Positions 46,801-60,949 of a stretch of 64,000 nt of DNA are shown here, piece after piece. The first letter of the stretch is position 1. Each line of letters begins with the position of its first letter. The translations under genes were made by a program, and so were the position numbers. Location of the stretch: positions 959,656-1,023,655 of the forward strand of contig JADCRB010000041.1 in assembly GCA_021464245.1 (NCBI GenBank), given 5' to 3'. The DNA is from Carallia brachiata. Lineage: Eukaryota; Streptophyta; Magnoliopsida; Malpighiales; Rhizophoraceae. The notes under the pieces were generated by a model that made no database searches, was not told the DNA's origin, and was given only the letters and a program-made list of their open reading frames with translations.

Positions 46801-49800
46801 TACTAACGGGAAGGTGCATTCATTCACGATACTCTTTTTACTAGTTCTGATTGGTCCTTTTTCTCTGTTTTTTTTTTTTTTTCACATAACATATGTTTTT
46901 AATTAAACCCCCTCATGCCCAAATGATCCCTAATCCACGATGAACAAACAATTATATATATTATGTCCCATGCCATGTGCAATCCCATGTTTGGTATAGG
47001 ACAATAACGTTTGTTATTATGTCAACTCTAATTAGGAGAAAGTACAAAAAAAACATACGTGAATGCGGAAAATAGAAAATGAGCTAACAATGCGTTGTAA
47101 TTAACTGCATTTTTTTTTTTGACAACCAAACATTTAGATTCTGTAATAAAATGAAAAAAAAGTTATCTTCATTTTTAGTTGAAAAAATTACACATCAAGT
47201 TAAAAAAAAAAAATATAACTGATTGCAACGCGTCACTTTCATATTTCTCATATTTTTCTCGAATCACTTGCACTAACTCTAACTCAAGTGGTTTTAAGCT
47301 TTTGAGCTTACCAAGAGTCTGTAAGGTTAAATCTGATTCTTACATCAAATATCTCACGTTAAGTGACATGTATGGTGCAAAGTGATACCTTTCATGGGTA
47401 AAGGACTTGATAAAATTCTTTTCCAACTAACAACTTTGATTATTTCTCAATTCCGAAAAAAAAAAAAAAAGATTACGTGCCAAACACTGCCAGATGTTGG
47501 GCAAGGTTACGGTACTTATATATATATATATATATCAAGAAGAAAATATTGTTTTAAAAAAAATTTATTGCATCATTAGAAAAATATATTGATGTCTCAC
47601 AAAAATGTCAAGCATTTTTAATGTATTGAAAAAATCAAAATGTATTGCATGTATAGCAAAATGTATTAAACTTGCTAAAAGTATATCATCGAAAAAATAT
47701 ACTACGCAAAGATGTACTATATTTTTGTTTGTGTAAAAAAAAAATAAGAATACCTGAAGTTTCAAAGTTGTCCAATTCTTCTCCTTCTATGGTCATAAGA
47801 AATAAATTATATATATATGTATATATGAAACAAGAGAATACTTTCTCAACCAAAGAAAAAAGAAGAACTTGGAGGTGAGATGTAATTTCATTAAAATATT
47901 ATCCTTAAAAACAACAATAGTTATTTTTAAGGACAAACATGCAATTTATTTTCAAAAAAAGGACCAACATGCAAGATCACAATCGTAGTTGGTAAAATGA
48001 CGAGATATTGTAGTTGGTAAAATGATGAGTAAATAATAACATAAAAATAAATATTAATTGATAAATTAATTGTTTAGAACAGTTGATTCATTAAAATTAA
48101 GAAATCAAGATATAAAGACTTCATTTTATTCACGTAGCAGACTATCTTAACGTGAAATATACTTGGGTGAGAAGACGATTAATATTGGTCCCAAAAAAAA
48201 AAAAAAAAGAAGATGATCATGTTAATTTGTAGTCTTATCATGATTTTGATTATGCATCCAACTATTATAAATACATAATAATTAATCATTATCTTAGTAT
48301 TATAACATAATTTTTTTAGTTTTTACATTGGATAGGCGCTCTACAGATTATTAGGAAAAAATTATGTATAGAAAAACAAAATTTATAGTACTTAATAAAA
48401 ATTGTCTATCACTCTCACAATTATATATGATTATGACTTAAATTTTGGTGCAAATTTTTTGAAATCCTGTACTCTTTCTTTTATGGGTTCAAATATGCGG
48501 TTTTCAAAATAAACGTTTAAACTCATTAGAGCCTGCTTTTCAAAGATATAGTATTACTAATGTTGAGATTTTGAATGAAAAAGACATCAGTTAAATTGCA
48601 AGATTTTGGCTGGTATTATAACGATGGGCTTTGATATTTAAATTGGTACAAAACAAAGTTTCTGTTCAATTTGCTAAAAATCATAAAAGCAGTGTGCATT
48701 TTTTTGACTTATTTGTTATTTTCATACAAGATTTTTATTACTCTTATTTCACTGCACAAGAATTTGAAGCAACGCAGTATTAGACAAACTAATTTTATGA
48801 CATTTCATTATTAAGCCTAAATTGTGTTTCAGTTAATCTTATTTTTACTTGGACTATATGGAAGACCAAAAGATCAGCAAATCAAGCAGAGTTACTAAGA
48901 CTGAAATACAATAAGCAAAAATCGCAATAGATTGTTTTAACTAATTGTGCTAAATTTTTTTTAGACTTATATTTTCTTGATAAAATTAATCTGATTTAGA
49001 CAGAAAAAAAAGTTGTTATTGCTCTTGCTTCTTTTCCTTGTATCTCGGAGATGAAAGATATGCCTCAATATACCTTTTTACACTGTTGGGTGGCTTCAAG
49101 ATTCACATTGTCTCCTGCTTAGCTTGCCAGGAAATTCTTTTACACAACGAGGACTGGGAAATCGATCCCCACACAGAATTTTCATTTTGTCTTCTTATAT
49201 TTGTTTTTTTACCCTTTTTTTTCTTGTCCCAAAGACGCTCTGATAGATGATACATCTTTATGATCGTTCATACTCTATTGGGCATCTACAAAATTGGGGC
49301 ATTCCTATTTTTTGACAAAGACTTGTCATTAAATTTTCACTAATCACATAGTCGAGTAATAAAATAGATAAATTCTCAATTTTTGCAACCGAGGCTTAAA
49401 TTCATACTTGAGATTCGAACTTGAACTATAGTCTTATTGATGGTATAGGTGGCTGGAGTTCACTCCCATGTTGGACACTTGGCAAAACATACTTCTGCAT
49501 CAAATTTAAAATGAATTTGATTGTACACTAATGCACATCAAATGTTTTAGTGCTTTCACTGACTAACAAGTTTTTGTGTTTTCTTTTCGCCATATGAGAA
49601 ATTAAAAACCCGTAAATAAAAACCTGAACTTTTAAATTTAAAGTTTCCCGTTGCGATACATTGGTTTAGAAGGAAATACAACTTTATGAGATATGGAAGT
49701 GGAAGGGCTTGAAGAATAAGGAGAACGAAGAATATTTATTTTCATGTATGAAAAAAACTGTACAGAGGACTCCTTTATACATATTACACAAACTTTTTTA

Positions 49801-52800
49801 GATCATACATTAGTTATAGCAAATCTCTTAGAATATCTCTTAAAATATATCAATGTCCCAAGAATAAATACAAACTTTCCAATTTAACTACCAACAAACT
49901 CCCCTACAAATCTGGATAGCAGCTCATATCAACAGGGCTATCTATGGTCCTTTGATGCAGACTTTGTTTCCGCAAAACTAGACAGCTTAATCGCCCCCAT
50001 GTACAAGATACCATAAATTAATTAACTGTTTAATGGTCCCATGTACAAGAAAAATTAGAAATTAATTAAGAGTAAGGTTATATGGGACATATACAATTAA
50101 TCTAACAGTATTTAACGGTTTACTAATTTTATCTAAATTTAATATATTTTTTCCAATCTAATAGTTCAAATTATTACTCGTTCACTCCATGCCCCAAAAA
50201 TATTTTTGATTTATAGTGTGATAAGTCAAAGGACTTAAAGTAGTGGAAGATCCAGCTTAGTTAAAATAAAAGAAGGTATATGTCTTTTACTAAAAAATTT
50301 AAAATTCAAATTTAATTTACTCTCTAACTTATCTCCCTTCTAATAATAGATTATCATCTCTATTAGAGATATTGTAAAAATATATATATATATATTTAAA
50401 GTAGCTAGTATAGGTAATCATTCACTGATCTTTTTATGTCATATTGATGATTGTTGCTAAGAGATTGCTCCGTATCTTTTTCCTGTTCAAAGTTGAACAA
50501 CTATTCTACCATCAAACAAACAAATAAATAATAAATAATTAAAATAAAAGAGAAGTTGAAAAACTATTCACTTGGATCTTTTAGATTAACTTTGGTTCAA
50601 ATTTTATTTCAGAAACCATTTTTACGTTGTTATTAAGTTATCATTATTGATCAGGTTCACATCAACTTCTAGTAAAGTATAGGAGGAGGGGATGGGAAAT
50701 AAACACTAAACAAAAAGCAATGCTTTTTTTTCATTTTTTATTTTTTATTTTTATGTTTACACTTTGTGAACGGATCGGTCAAGTTAGAATCTACCTATAT
50801 GATCAGCTCATCTCATGCATATCTGTCATTAGTTTGTTTTTGGGATTGGAAGAATTTTAATGATTACATGAGTAAGTCTCAATGTTCATTTGTTGTTTAA
50901 TCGGAAAGCAAGCAAAGCAGTATTGTCTAGATGTTCAAGTCTTGCTTAGTTGCTTGTATTATTTAAGGCTTAAATTGGGCATTACATTAATTAACAACCA
51001 ATTAATTGGCTATTGATGAGTTCCAGGCTAAGCAACCAAAGTTGATCACCTGCAAGACGAACAACTAAACAAACAATTAAGGGTGAGACTGGGAATGAGC
51101 TCGCGGTAAGCGCTTTTTAGGAGGTGGGTTTTAGAGGTCGTTGGGCCTAATTCTATCAGTAATTACTATAGGAAAAAAAAAGGCAAAAATTTTGCTTTTC
51201 AAAAAATACTTAATAGTTATTAACTTAGACTTATAACATCAAAATTTTATATTCTAATCTTAAGAAAGAAGGTATAAGATTTCTAAGAACAGTCTAATAA
51301 ATCTCTTAATAAACTAAAAAAATTAAAAATTCTAACTTCTTTGTTAAATAATATCGATCGAACAGTGCCTTGGACATCCCCAGTGATTGATATTCAATTG
51401 TAAAATTCCAGGGGGCTAATATATGTTAATTTAACAGTATGAGACCTTAATGAATTGTAGCATTAACATATATATAGTAATTAGTATATACCTTTGTATA
51501 TTCCAACGTTCAAAAAGGGAAAAGATAATCATGGAGATCCCATCCATAGATAATCAGAGCGACGCCGTCCACAAAGTGACGATACCAAATAGGAAGTGTT
51601 AACGCAACTTTTTTTCCCTCTATAAAACAAAGGAGAGGCGGAGAGAGAAAGAAAAGCATGCATGCATTGATTGGACTTGCTGTGTTAATCCGAGGGTCTA
51701 TAGCACTTGTTGATGTGAGTATCTTTTCTGGAAATGATCGATGGACGAAGCTGACAGAGAAAGAACGAAGATGAAAAAAAAAATTGTAGGTCTCATAATT
51801 TTTTAAATATATAATATATACAACATTTAAGAATAATATCTAATAAATTTAAAATTTATATATAACAAACTTATAATAAAAAATTAAAAAAAATTTACTC
51901 ACTCTATCTGACACTCTCATTCTTATAGTTAAAATGGACTTTAGTTGCTAAAATTGCAAAATGAATAGTCACAAGTTGTTTACTAAATGTTGATTATCTT
52001 TACTAAAAATCGATTATCAAGTATTTCCCTTTATTAAATGTTAATAATTTGGCAACTATCAAGATGATCAATTGTAAACCATTAGCCTTAGTCAGCAGCT
52101 ATCAATTTCTAGTTAACTACTAAGTATAGTCTAGTGATTATTAATATCAAATATAAAATTTAAGATAAGATTTTAAATTCGATTACCAAACCTAACCAAT
52201 AGTTAAACCTCTCGAGTTATTAGTTATCAACCAACTTGAACTAAATGTATCCAAATCGGTAAACAATAAATTCAATATTATTGTTTTGTTAAGAATAAGG
52301 TACAGAACACGATTTTTTTTTTTTTTTGGACTATTTGTTCTTCTGTCCATAGATAGAGAGTAGCTTAATATCATATGGGAGACTTGCTGAGAGGATCATC
52401 TAATCGGGTTCTAAGAGAAGGTTTGGTTTATCTTTTAAACCTTAGCCTGGAAGGGGCTGCACGGTAACAGTGAAGAGACTGCACAGACTAATTTGCACGC
52501 ACTGTAGTTAATGCAACTCTCAGTTTTGTAAAAGGCTAAACTATTTCACAAGTTAGAACCGTCTTGAAAATGTTGTAACTGGAGCCATCTTGAAAGGTTT
52601 CGAATTCAATGTTCAGTTAGAACCAATTAACAAAAAAAAATATTAGTGTATTAAATTTTAATGTCCCAATTAAAGTCCCAAATGAAATAAAATTAATAAT
52701 TTTTACAAAAAAATGATAATATTACAATGACAAAATAATAATTTAAATTTTCATTACAAAAACTATTAATTTTATTATATTCAAAATAACAATCAAAGAT

Positions 52801-53534
52801 ACTAAAATTTTACACGTATTGGTGCTCTTAACAAAAATAATAATTGTTGGTGCCCCATAATGTAGGAGACAGTGGCATAGGCAACCCCATTTACTGAAGT
52901 ATGCTGGCCTACTGCCATACAAACGTATATGGATTAGTGTTCTGTTTGTATATATGGAAAGACTAGACGGAGGGGGTAACGGGTGAATCATCGATTCATC
53001 ATCCAGCAGAGCATGTGAGGAATGTCTCATGCTGTCTGCATTAGAAAAGCCCAATTAGAGAGTCAGGTGGCGGCCAGTTGGTAAGGGAACACTGACAAAT
53101 CCAAATATCAAGCCATCCAGAAGAGCTTGATTGTGCACACGTGCGCTCTTGTCCTGGCTAGTTCTAAGTCCAGGTTGTCTGGGCCCTGTTCAAGTAACGG
53201 CCACTAGATCTATGCCAGGTGTAAATGTAATGAAACTAGACCAATGGCCGCATTAACTGCGATTCAAAATGCAGCGGTCAGCCACCAAGTATGTATTCTA
53301 GTAATAGAATAATTGAACTCTTAATTTTAATAACAGATATTCAAATTCTGACATTAACGGATGAAAAAACGAATCTGGCGGTCAGCCCCATCACTGTCTC
53401 ATTCCCGGTGTGTTTATGGGCTGGGATGGACCGTAAGACTGATTTTGGCATGAACCCACACAAGTGACCCCGGGAATTTCCTCAAAAAGCCCTATTCAAC
53501 TGGAATGGGCCAGCTCAACTTGTTTTGGACTCTA
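43854..53534. repeat. Segmental duplication, 3' flank of CNL copy C
   Basis: Collinear with 3631-17444 but without the four insertions found there, so it shows the empty sites: near 46045, 47870, 49627 and 53355. It also lacks about 250 bp near 48437. Sequence is AT-rich, with poly-T tracts and (TA)n at 47519 and 50380. The possible 3' UTR exon after TTTTTCAG (about 44155-44360) is conserved. No other gene is supported; reading frames such as 49038-49250 are unassigned. Confidence 0.85.
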
Positions 53535-55699
53535 ATTCAACTGTTAGTCACATTTAGTTCCTACCAAATTGTCGTGTTGAATTTAAAAAAAAAAAGGAAA
53601 TCAAAATTACCGATGAGCTCTAGCTCATAGGTACTATAGTCATCTATGAGACTGAAAATCTCGAATTGCTCCAGTGGGAATCAATTAACAAAAAAATACA
53701 TTCAGTATGGACAATAAGAATGATGATGATGACCCACGGCAGTGCAGCCCACATGCCAACAACTTAAGGTTTGAAATGGTAATTAGTTAAATTAAAATCC
53801 CATTCCAGGAAAAAAGTATTGAGAGATGGAAAACCATGGGATGAAGGAAAAGTATTTCATTAGTTTACTTTCTAAAACTTTTCGTTGGTCTAGATGTGTT
53901 AACTCAATAATCATCAAATTCAAACATGAAAACATGTTTCAAGTGTCTCCAAGGGGAGTATGGTAAGACATGATCTTTTGTATCCAGGCAGCGAAATGGC
54001 GGGGTTGGTTCCTAAACAAAAGTCCCATGCTATTTATAGAAATATTAAATGTACGCAGTTTCATCGTTTTTTTTTTTTCTTTCTAGAAATTTCATTATGT
54101 TATTTGTTCCTTTTTCCCCCTTATCCGAGGGACTCACAAGCGCCAAGAAAAAGGAATCAATTCAGCCGTTGTTGGGGTGGGCAGTACAGAAAACTTTGTA
54201 GGTGTAAAGCTAGAATCTTGTACGAGAAGCCCAAAACACTGTAAAAGGCCAGAAGCCCTCAACCCTATAATATCCCAACTTTTACTTAAAAAATTAAACC
54301 CCCCCTAAGGCCCTGGTTTTTCCCACGTGGCAAGAGACAGAGTGCTTTTCACTAACTCTCGTCAATGTCTCATCATCCCTTCTCCAATATGGCTGAGACT
54401 ACACCTGCAAACAAACTTAAAAAAACAAAAGCCCCTTTTTAGTTTTCTTCCCTTCTATTTCAAAGTTCAGAGGGAGACTGGGTCTCCCCCTTAAACTTCC
54501 ATTTATTATAATGTAACATGGAGTGGAGCCTTTGAATCTATCGTTAGAACACTTTAGATTAACTCCAAGGGATTGACCTGGTCAGCACACCAATTTGTGT
54601 TTTCTAAGTAATTTCTCCCAAATATTTTGCTATTAACATAAACACCAAAGATTTTTTTTTTCCTATTAAGATAATGGTTGGGTTATAAATTATACAACAA
54701 TAAATAATTATTTATTTTCTAATAAATCTCACGTTTTTTTTAGTAAGATTTGTGCTAGAAATCCCAAATAAAAACTTAGTTTAATACATAAAAATTGATC
54801 AGTATGAAAATTAAATTTGCATTCTCAAATCTTATGAACAGACTCAACCACGATACGATTTGGTTCGATTTTAGTTCCACAATAAGGTTGAATTTTAACC
54901 AAATCGATGGGCCAAACAATTTGGTTCTAGTTTCGATTCTGGTTCTTGACTGGTTCAAAATGTGTTACTGACTTAGTCAGCTTTGGTTCTAATTTCAAGC
55001 TATAGAATCGTTTCCGATTGTGGCAGGTTCTAAGCATGAACTTATGGCGCAAAAAAGGGATTTAGATAAGATATTTTAGTTTTTGTTTTAAGCAATAGAT
55101 AAGATATTTTAGTGGTCCAACCAAAAGCGACCCTTGCAGTAATCGGATTAAGGATCCATTTATGTTCGTAAGTCTCCAGCTGTGGAAAAGTGCCTTTTCA
55201 TTCTTTTCTTCTATGCTTTTGTCGCGGCGAAGCCTAGAACTACACCCCCTTTTTATTATTTTTTTTTTATTAAAAGAAACTATTGTATTAAAATTTGAAT
55301 CCTTATATAGATTGGATGTAAAAGTATTAGAAAGATCTGCCAAAAGTATGAGTATATATTGGCAAAATCCCACAACTAACATGGTCTCAATGATTGTGAC
55401 TGAACCGAGCATGTAGCTCTTCTTGACAAATCTCCTCATAGGAGAAGAAATCGAACTAAAGTTAGATCTACCTAAAACAAAAGTCTCAGACTGATCTATT
55501 TCATCTGGACAAAATTGCCTACAGGAACACACACTCCACCTCGATAAACCTATAATAGAAATTGACCGGATATGTCGGGCAATGATTTCTACAAATCCTA
55601 ACCATGTCCAAACGCAACAAAATATTGACACAAAATACATATACTAAAATACATAATTCAAACAAAACCTAACACACACCCCAAAAAAAGTCTACAGAA
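53535..55699. other. Intergenic, no recognised gene
   Basis: Homology with the copy A flank stops here. A minus-strand open frame of 192 codons (55062-55640) and a plus-strand frame ending TEPSM near 55414 overlap but show no domain, and poly-T tracts interrupt the region. A G-box-like CCACGTGGC lies near 54325. I cannot assign a gene. Confidence 0.5.
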
Positions 55700-55741
55700 A
55701 CCAATTATACTAGGATTAACACCAATTATACTAGGATTAAC
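55700..55741. repeat. 21-bp tandem duplication
   Basis: ACCAATTATACTAGGATTAAC is present twice in perfect tandem, just before a GC-rich segment. Confidence 0.95.
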
Positions 55742-55744
55742 AGT

Positions 55745-56040
55745 TGTAATCATGGGCAAAGAAAGCTGCAGTAGGAGCGGCGTCGCCGGCTGCAGAAATT
55801 GTGATTGGGGCAGGGGCGTCAACAGCAGCACAAGGCACAGTAGTGGGGGCGTCGACGACGTTGTCACTAATGGCTTTATCTCCAGAGGCTGCTTTGGCAA
55901 GGGTGGTGAGGGCAGACGTGGTGGCACTGACTACGGCAGTGGCGTTACGAACATCGTCGATCCTAGTGGCAAGAGAAGTAGCAACTTCGACAGTGGAGGC
56001 TAGTCCTCTCCGGCAGTAGCCGGCATGGTGGCGCCAGTGC
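55745..56040 (-). other. GC-rich open segment, unassigned
   Basis: About 300 bp of unusually GC-rich sequence in an AT-rich neighbourhood, open in several frames on both strands. One minus frame is Ala/Thr/Val-rich (IDDVRNATAVVSATTSALTT). The composition suggests a captured or decayed coding fragment. No family is recognised. Confidence 0.3.
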
Positions 56041-56325
56041 TAGAGAAGATGACCGAATGCATGAAAATGACAGCGACAATGAGAAGAACCTAGGTCCAAA
56101 ACTAGAATGACAATGAGTATCTTTATTGGGGAGAGATCTAGAAAACAAAAGAGTTAAAATACCATTTAAAAGAAATAGAGGATGGGGGAAAAAAGGACAC
56201 GGTAGAGATGAAGGAGCTGGCACTAGATGTATGTGAATAAAGGCTTCCTATACCCTCTTTTTACTTTGCCTCTAATTTATATCTCTATGTACATCCGACT
56301 CTTTGTCAGATCTCACTAACCTAAG

Positions 56326-57195
56326 GGGTCATTTGGTTTAGGAGATGAAATTGGAATTGAAATTGAAAATGGAATCAAGTAGAATTGGAAACAGAATGAT
56401 TTTTTTATAATATATTTGGTTTATTTAGGAATCAGAAATAAAACCTTTTGTAGTTGTTTGTTTCAGTTCGGAATCGGAATCAATATTAATATTAAATATA
56501 TGATAATATTTATTTTACTAAAAATAAATAACCAATAAATAAAAAAAATAAAAAATTTTGAATATCAAAATAAATATTAAAAATACAAAAATATTGTAAC
56601 ATAATTTTGAATTATATTATTATTATTATTATTATTAGTTCACAATAATAATCATAATTTATTAATAATGATAACAAAAAAGAAGTATGAATAATATTGT
56701 TATAACCAAAATAATATTGTAGATATTATAAAATAAGTCATTATTAATAAATAAATTATTATTAAAGTTATGAAATTGTTATGCAAATACTTTATTATTT
56801 ATGGTTATTATTAATATTATGAAAATATACATAATATTATTATTATTTACAATGTAGTTATTATCCTAATTTTTGAAATATTTAATTTAATTATAATAAA
56901 CAAATATTTATTATTATTATCATTATCATTAATTATTATTATTATTATTTATGAGATTTATTTGTAATATTTTATTATAAAACAATTTACAAAGTGAGAG
57001 AAAAAATGATGAAATGAGAATAATTAACTACCTAAAGATGAGAATAGTGATTCCTATAGATGAGGGAATCTCATTCCCAAAAATAAGGGAATGAAAATAA
57101 AATTTTTTCTTATCAAACATTAATAATGGGAATCACTTATTCTCATTTTCATTCCTAAGCCAAAAAAAAAAAAAAAAAGTCAACCAAACATCTCA
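56326..57195. mobile_element. MITE-like element, about 870 bp
   Basis: The left end is GGGGTCATTTGGTTTAGG. The right end, after a poly-A run, has AACCAAACATCTC; just inside, ATTCCTAAGCC pairs with the GGTTTAGGA region and GAATGAAAAT-type motifs are inverted. The middle is an AT-rich TTATTA array. This layout matches many plant PIF/Harbinger-like MITEs. The exact right end and target duplication are not resolved. Confidence 0.5.
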
Positions 57196-57768
57196 CAAGT
57201 GTCTCGTGTCATGTATTGGGACTTTTTTATATTATTATTATGACCAATAAGAGAGAAAAACAAAATTGCCCAAAAGAATCGAAAGAAACACATGAAATAT
57301 TCCAGTAGAGACTCGCGGAAACAAAACATTCTGGTCTCCTTGTCTACAGATAATCCAAAAAACTTATGTAGCCTAAATATGAATCGGGATAACACTAATT
57401 TTGGTCTTAAATTTTTGTAAATTTTTTTAATTGAATACTAAATTTTTTAATTTTTTCAATTGAGTCATATACCTTTCAATTCTTTTACAATCGAGTCTTT
57501 TACGTCAATAGTCGTTAATCAAACCGTTTAAAATATATTTTAACCTAATGGAAGTGAATTAAAAAAATCTTAAATATGATATTTTAATTATTTTTAAAAA
57601 TATTATAACAAATAAATACGAAAGAGGTGATAGTTACACTTTTTTATTCATATTTATTTAGTGAAAGCACATTTTAAATGATTTGACTAATACTGTTGGC
57701 AAAAAGATTCGATTATAAAGGATTTAAAAAATATAATACTTAATTAAAAAAATTAAAAGGATTCGTTT

Positions 57769-58990
57769 ATGCAACTTTATGTTCAATTTAGAAAATTAAT
57801 TAGCTTCCCCACTGTTTTGTTGCAAATTCGGGAAGATTGATTTCAAGTGGAATCTAGAGAAAATTGCATTTCAGTTTTCCTTCCCTTCTCATTTGATCAT
57901 GCTATCCAAAATATGAAAATATGAATTATTTTTTTTCCTTTTCATTTACTTTCTTCCACACATATTTCTCTATCTTATATACCGTAAAATCGATCAACTG
58001 GAGACTTAGTCTTGATCGATGCAAAAATTAACTCGAGAATATTAAAAAAATATATAAATAAATAAAGGAATTGAAGCTAAATAAACAAACATGCCTTATA
58101 TCCTTGATTCTCTCGTCTAAGATGGACGAAACAAAAATGTTTGACTTCCTCTTAAGCAACTAGGCAAATTGTAGCTTAAATGATAAAAACAATATGTTAG
58201 TGAAAGAAAACCCGTGACCTCTTCAATTGTCTCTTCTTTTTCAATCAGATGATTTAGGTCTAAAATATTTTTAAAAAGAAAAAAAAAACCATGACTGGAG
58301 ACTTATATACCGTAAAATTTAGGTCTAAAATTTTTGCATGGAGCTACATGTTTCTCTATCTTGTATACCGTAAAATCGATCAACTGGAGACTTAGTCTTG
58401 ATCGATGCAAAAATTAACTCGAGAATATTAAAAAAAAAAAAAAAGGAATTGAAGCTAAATAAACAAACATGCCTTATATCCTTGATTCTCTCGTCTAAGA
58501 TGGACGAAACAAAAATGTTTGACCTCCTCTTAAGCAACTAGGCAAATTGTAGCTTAAATGATAAAACAATATGTTAGTGAAAGAAAACTCGTGACTTCTT
58601 TAATTGTCTCTTCTTTTTCAATCAGATGATTTAGGTCTAAAGTATTTATAAAAAAAAAAAACAATGACTCCCTCTCAAAAATTTTTTTAGAACATCAAAT
58701 CCAAGAAAGTAGAAGAAACAACTAGCTTTTAACAAAGATTATGCCTTGGCGATCGCATCCAACATAAAACCAATATTCAAAGGCGGAAGGTCTAAAAGAA
58801 CTCCATCAATCCCACTAGAAGAAGCCTCCTATTTTGTCAAGAAATCTGTACATCGATTCCTCTCGCGCAACACATGCTATAAGATTATATTCTAAGCTCT
58901 ATCGTATAAAATTCGAATATCATCGAGCAGGCTAACCAAATGATGAGAGGAGTTAGGCTGACTATCTATGAGGCACAATGCTTCCAATAA
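57769..58990. repeat. Region homologous to 26265-27050 with an internal tandem duplication
   Basis: 57769 onward matches 26265 onward. An internal unit of about 388 bp (57963-58349) is repeated at about 58350-58660, both containing ACCGTAAAATCGATCAACTG. The equivalent near 26470 has one unit. Homology fades near 58990. Confidence 0.8.
58730..58990 (-). pseudogene. LINE-like RNase H remnant
   Basis: In the minus direction, after small frame changes, fragments read like the C-terminal part of plant non-LTR RNase H: ACVARE, then a FLxK segment, then GVLLDLPPLNIGFMLDAIA. The pattern ...REANRCADxLA...PP... is typical of that domain. It is broken by stops and short. Its relative at 26830-27060 is more decayed. 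Confidence 0.4.
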
Positions 58991-60949
58991 ATCACTCTTT
59001 AAAATAATATGCCATTAACCTCTTTTTCAACTTAATTTAGACCTCTTCTTATTCCCATCAATTTTGCTATCATATTTATACCAATGACAGATGACCCCAT
59101 TTAGCCGCATAACCAATTGCCTTTCAACAATTGTGCTAAGAAATTTTAATGAAAAAATTACATAGACGCGTGGGATCGTTTGTGACAGATGAACCCCATC
59201 TAATAATAAAAAATTAATTGTTTTTTTGCTTAACCCAATTCTCTATTTCAAAGCAAAAGGAAAAAAAAAAATTAGAGCGGGTCCCATTCCTCCCCCAACG
59301 GCACTCAATTTTAAAAACCTTAAGGACGGTTTCGGAGTTTCCATTTGACTTTAACGTAATAGTTACCTTAGCTAGCCGCCCGTAATTTCTTTGATCGATA
59401 CAGCTTTAATTAAGAGGTTGACCTGTGTCTTCTTGTCGTCCCAAGACACCAAAAGCCAATTTAAAAGCCCATCTACCATCGACTTGCTTAATCTTTTAAG
59501 CATACGGCATTTGTCTAGTTTCATTTTATTTTTTTAATTAAGTAATTTCAATTAAAATTCAAAATTCAAATCTTCAGTTTTTCGTTTTATCTTTAATAAC
59601 ACTATAAAAAGTCCAAATTTTTATACTTATTTTGGCGAACATTTTCAAAGTACGAAAGCTAGAGTGCTGCTACTTTTTCCCCTTTATTTCTTATTAAGAT
59701 GATTGACTGGTTATGCGCGGCATGCGGCAAATTATCAGTCAAGAGAAGATGGACGTGTATTGAGGTTTCAGTTAACTACAAAGATTCGGTATTATGTTTT
59801 TAACTATATGGGTGAGAGTAAGATTCTCCGATCATATTCTCACATCCTTTCTTTTCTCAACCGTTAGACTATCAATTCCAAAAAAAATTTGAAAAAAAAA
59901 AATGAAGCAGATGAGGTATGAACTCAGAAGTTTTAATTGAGGTTAAGTGATGTAATTCATAATAATGAGAGCATATTGTTTGTCCTTACTCTGGCCATCT
60001 ATTGATAGTTATACTTTGGGCACATGTTTGCTTCATTAGTAAGAGAAATGAATAGCGTTAAGTAAGATGAATTGATTTGAGAAATTCAAGATGGGGACAA
60101 GAAGAGTGAATTAAACCTGCTTGGCATATTATTGAACCACATATAAACCTAAAATTTTAAGTCAACGGAACTCGCTTGCATTTCATCAAAATTGTTGTTA
60201 TGTTTAGTCACCATTATTATGATTTTATAAGAAAATACTTTTCTGGGGAATAAGCGCAATGGTCCTCAGAAGAACTTATTCAAGTCATTTTTAATACATC
60301 ATACTAAGGCTACATTTTGGATAAGGTTACAGGCAAATTATAAATCATTCATGCCAAAACAGAAGGTTTCCAAAGTAAGTTTTAAGTGGAGGAGAGTATT
60401 CAATTGTCCACTAAGCTAGCTCTTGGATTATGGTGAGAGTCTATTTTAAAGTTGACTTGATCTCATGCATTAAACTAATGTGATTTACCATATTACTTTT
60501 AAGTTCTAACTTTAGAAGGTTGGCCTTCTTATTATAAAACTACTGAAAGAACAAATTTTTTGGGACTAATAAGAATCAATTACTCTTCTAATTGTCTATA
60601 TCTAATATAACAATAATGTCCTAATCTCAAATTTGCTTAATAAATTCATCCCTTAATGATTCGGTTAGTTTTACGTCAACTTATCGGACTCTTATCTTTT
60701 ATTTTTGAGAAAATGTTGGTGTTCTAAAATTTGTTATTTCGATTGGTATCCCGATAAAAAGTAAAATTAATATTTTTAAAATTAAAACTGATAATTTTTA
60801 AAATATTTGTTATTTTTATATTTTTAAAAACTATTAATTTTATTTTAAAAATAATAATCTTAATTTTAATTAAAAAATTAACTAAAATACTAAAATTTAA
60901 GACATATATTAATTTTCTTTATCTTTTATCCGAATTTGAGATGGATTAC
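58991..60949. other. Intergenic, no gene seen
   Basis: AT-rich sequence with short poly-A/T runs and no open frame worth reporting. No homology to the rest of the window was noticed. Confidence 0.6.

Noticed and set aside
53960..54244. 94-codon plus-strand frame
   Set aside because: Interrupted by a poly-T stretch coding for poly-Phe, with no domain or plausible gene context.
55062..55640. 192-codon minus-strand frame
   Set aside because: No recognisable domain, low-complexity patches, and a competing frame on the other strand. Left as unassigned intergenic DNA.
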